DNA of 64,000 bases from Edaphochlamys debaryana (Eukaryota > Chlorophyta > Chlorophyceae > Chlamydomonadales): contig JAEHOE010000025.1 of assembly GCA_016858145.1 (NCBI GenBank), positions 310,001 through 374,000 of the forward strand, given 5' to 3'. The translations under genes were made by a program, and so were the position numbers. Shown here piece after piece: positions 60,863 to 64,000 of this stretch (within the stretch, counting starts at the first letter, position 1; each line of letters opens with the position of its first letter). The notes under the pieces are model-generated. The model did no database searches. It was not told the DNA's origin and was given only the letters and a program-made list of their open reading frames with translations.

Positions 60863-63800
60863 ATGTTGTTGCCGCGACTGACACAAGCGCTCCCGAGCAG
60901 CCCCTGCAAGGAAACGGCATATCGACGATTGCAATTCGCACTGCTGGTGCTAGCAGTCACTCCCACCCTCGGGGTTCGTGCCCAACCCGGAGATGACCCC
61001 CTCGAGGACATCGTGCTTGTGCAGGTGGGCGGGCGGGGGCTCCAGCAGGAGCTCGGCACACGCCACCCACGCCTGACCACTCTCGCCCGATTTGCGCACA
61101 TTGCAGGCTGGATGCACACACAGGATACCCCTCCTGCACGCCTCGCGCGTTTGGCGGACCAGGGTGGGACCTGGCGTTTGCCGCTGCAATAAGCCGTGGG
61201 AGTACGCCGCCGACTCAGGACCCTTGCGCGCAGGTTCCCGTGCGAAGCTTCTTCGTAATCAACGATACGGAACAGGTGCGCGTAGGGCTGGAGCACCTGG
61301 GGACGGCTTCAGCGCACGGGCCGAGCAGGGGCCGGCAGATGTTAGCGTGCCGCGTTCCCAGCCCCACCACCTGCTGCCACTCCCTTCCAGGTTGCGGCCC
61401 TCAATGCGGACCCCGCAGCGGGGAGCCACAACGAGGTTTATGCGTTCGTGGAGGTAAGCGAGTGCTTGGGGAGGTTGAGTGGTGGGCGCAGGTTGGGCGC
61501 TCAACCCGCCCCCAACGCCTCCTGTCGGTGTCTCTCCTTCGCCTCCTCACAATCTACCTCAAACAGGATGATGCAGAGTTGCTGCACGCCAATAACGTAG
61601 GTGCGCAACGGGGGGCTCAGCCCGGGGGATGCCACAGACGTCAGCGAGCAGTACACATGCCGCGTGCCTCTCCCTTCGTGCCACGGCGCATCAGTACTAC
61701 GCAGCGCACTCCCGCGCACCCACGGCCAACCGCCCCTCCCCCTCGTCCGTGTCCGACCAGGTTCGCTCCGCCACGCTGTGGCCCCCATCCTGGCGCACCG
61801 GCACTTCGGCAACACGTACAAGTGGATGCTGTACGGTAGGTTCGTACGGCCGCACACCTACTGCCGTACATGGCACCGGGCACAAGATGGCCGTCATGCT
61901 GCGGCCTCAAAGTTCAACCCTCCTCTGGCCCCAGGCGACGATGACACCCAGTTCTTCTTGTCAGGTCAGGGAGGGGAGGGGGTCACCGCCCTGATCTGCC
62001 GCGCGGACGCGTTGCTTTGCTGCCGGCAGGGCCCTGGTGAACACCTGTTGCGGAAAGCCTGGCGTGCAGCGCGCGCAGCGCGGGGGCCACCACCAGTATG
62101 AGAGCACGCCACATCCTCCCTATTCACTGCTCCGCCCCCCGCCCACCCTGCCCCAGGCGCCATGCGTCTGCTGGCCCACCTCGATCCCAGCCAGCCCCTC
62201 GCACTAACGGACCACATCTGGTGAGGGGCTGGTCGCAGTCGTCCCGGGTCGAGGCGCCCCGGGTGTTCTGGGGGCCGGCCCGAGCCCCTAGAATGCGCGC
62301 GCTGATTACGTTGGCTTGACCCATATGATTCTTCCCTTCATCCGGCCCTTCCTCTGCACTCGCCCGCAAGGTTCGCTGACCGGCGCCACGACGCCGACGC
62401 CCCCAAGTGCCTGCCCTGCTCCTTCAACACCTCCTTCCTGCGGGCAGCACACGGCGAGGTGGGCGCACGGCCCGCTGCGGCCCAGCGCGGACGGCTGCCC
62501 TGCCCGCCTCCCCTTTGACTGCTGACCACCCTGCCCGCCGCTTGCCCCCTCGCCCCCTCGCCCCCTCGCCCCCTCGCCCCCTCGCCCCTCGCCCCCACCA
62601 GGACGGGGCCTTCCACCCCCGCCCCGCCTGCCCCTTCTGCACCGTGGACCTCGCCTGCGCCCGCTACGGCCCCCAGCACCGCTGCGGGCCCGCGCACGAC
62701 GCAACCTTCCGAGCAGCCTACAGCCCCCGCCTGCAGGGCCGGCCCAACGGAGGCCCGGGCCGTGAGGAGGACGTCGAGCTTTTCAACAGCCACTATGCGG
62801 TTTGGTTCAGCAGCCAGCGTAACGCGGAGGATGCAGCACGCAGCGAGGCAGAGGGGGCTGATTCCGTGGAGCAGCCGGATGAGAGCGAGGGCGCCCGGGG
62901 GCAGGCGGGGGCAGGGAGGACAGGCCGGGGCTCTGCTGCGGAGTCGAGTGGAGGTCTCGAGGCGTTCGAAGCAGCCGCTCATGATGAGCGGGTCTGGGAG
63001 GCGGCAGCCAGCCTGCCCTTTCCCTTCTGCGCAAGGCACGACGACAGGTGGGTCCTTGGGCGGGCAGTCGTCGCCGGGGTCGCCCCCGGCGCTTGCGCCA
63101 ACAACTCCCTTAGGAACCCTCCACGATCCCAACCCCCCTTCCAAGCGCCCCTTTGTCCTGGTCCTCAGGGTGCACTCGAGGAAGCCACCAGCAGGGTGCT
63201 TGGGGAGCTCCTTCTACGGCGGCTCGGGGCTGGTCGTGTCGGTGGGCCTCATGCGCGCGCTCGACCTGGCCGCGGCGGAGCGACTCATCCGGGGCCTGCG
63301 CAACGCCACGGGCGGCGACTACATGCTGTCCAGGTACGACCGCTCGAGCGGAGAGCTGCATTGTGATACCGTTACACCCGAGCATGACATTCAATCCGTT
63401 TAGCATCCCATCTCTCGTCGGGCACTCCCGTGGCTGCTCCATCCCACCCGACGCTGATTTGGCCCTGGGAAAACCGTCAACGACTGCAGGGCCCTGGAGG
63501 CCCAAGGCTTCGGACTCACCGACCCGGGGTTGCACCACCTCCACGACGGCGGGTCGCGGCACTACCGGCAGGTGAGGCCCCGCCCCGCCACTGGCCCCAC
63601 CTCGCATGCTCGAAACGGGTACTGGCATTAACCCGCCCGACGCCTTGTCCATCGCTACGGCGCCCTCTCCGCTCACCCCTCACTTGTGCCACCGCAGTTT
63701 GGGGGCCACCGGCGGACGCTGATGGACAGTCTGGAGGCCTTTGCGCTGTGCTCGGAGCCCCTCCAGAACCCGGAGGTACGCCCGTCCACTGCGGAGGGAA

Positions 63801-64000
63801 CGCGCGGCGGCTGGCAGTGCGCTGAGCGGCAGCCGTGTGGGAGGGCTGTATGGCAACCCGCGCCTGCGCTGGTGCAATGACTTCCCGGTCGCCTGAGCCA
63901 AGATTCTGCGATTGCTCAAAGGCACTCAGTACCTGCAGCCCCTCCTTCGCGTCCCCCCAGGTGCTGCCCGAGGAGCGGCTGTGGCTGCTGGAGCACGCCG
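60863..64000 (+). CDS. Fringe-like glycosyltransferase (partial, right edge)
   Basis: Exons: 60863-61024, 61234-61275, 61391-61453, 61567-61600, 61761-61835, 61935-61964, 62157-62220, 62371-62458, 62602-63047, 63169-63333, 63490-63571, 63698-63775, 63961 to beyond the edge; all phases consistent. Residues ~20-38 (FALLVLAVTPTLGV) form a signal peptide or membrane anchor, so the enzyme acts in the ER/Golgi. The family mark is KWMLYGDDDTQFFLSGAMRLL, the DxD-type donor-sugar/metal site of Fringe-like (DUF604) transferases. Later parts also fit: a Cys-rich CPFCTVDLACARYG block, GGSGLVVSVGLMRAL, and LEAQGFGLTDPGLHHLH. Between them lies an acidic Glu/Ala/Gly-rich insert of about 60 residues. The acceptor and sugar are unknown. 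The C-terminus is off the window. Confidence 0.78.
62543..62590 (+). repeat. CGCCCCCT tandem repeat in glycosyltransferase intron 8
   Basis: Five or six units of cgccccct, 12 bp before the acceptor of exon 9, acting as the pyrimidine tract. Confidence 0.85.

Noticed and set aside
62543..62590. CRISPR-like regular repeat
   Set aside because: An 8-bp pure tandem repeat without spacers inside an intron; a simple-sequence tract.

Overview
The window looks like nuclear DNA from a volvocine green alga (Chlamydomonas or a close relative). It is very GC-rich. Genes are broken into many short exons by GT-AG introns with C/T-rich acceptors, several genes carry organelle targeting leaders, and the algal polyadenylation signal TGTAA lies downstream of several genes. 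I built gene models by hand by joining exons whose splice phases agree and whose protein segments continue a recognisable family. Almost none of the genes is a single open frame.

Layout. (1) 1-17147: two paralogous MFS phosphate transporters of the algal PTA/PHT1 type sit head to head, the minus-strand one running off the left edge. About 4.5 kb of nested direct and inverted repeats lies between their start codons. Intron 1 of the minus copy is interrupted by a 7.6 kb segment flanked by a 10-bp direct repeat, and that segment contains a complete plastid PAP/fibrillin gene on the opposite strand. (2) 18313-22117 (-): a TRAIP-like RING E3 ligase. (3) 22798-25704 (+): a plastid-targeted ICMT/PEMT-like membrane methyltransferase. 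(4) 26838-28722 (-): TRAPPC3/BET3. (5) 30872-37429 (-): an unrecognised, about 1994-residue, Ala-rich repeat protein with a predicted N-myristoylation start and a C-terminal cysteine cluster. (6) 38305-46723 (-): ecdysoneless homologue ECD, whose 3.6 kb intron contains the whole FEN1 gene (40329-43239) on the opposite strand. (7) 47501-52236 (+): cytosolic-type tyrosyl-tRNA synthetase. (8) 53466-56249 and 57354-59595 (+): tandem paralogues of pyruvate formate-lyase activating enzyme; the second has lost the middle cysteine of its radical-SAM CX3CX2C motif. (9) 60863 to the right edge (+): a Fringe-like glycosyltransferase.

Most neighbours are unrelated housekeeping genes, as is usual in a nuclear genome. 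The links that the sequence does support are the transporter pair, the PFL activase pair, the nested ECD/FEN1 pair, and possible co-function of TRAIP and FEN1 in replication and repair (both have or resemble PCNA-binding motifs). I found no CRISPR array, operon, rRNA or tRNA. The strongest unusual points are the degenerate radical-SAM paralogue, the nested FEN1, the gene-carrying insertion in the transporter intron, and the giant lipid-anchored repeat protein.
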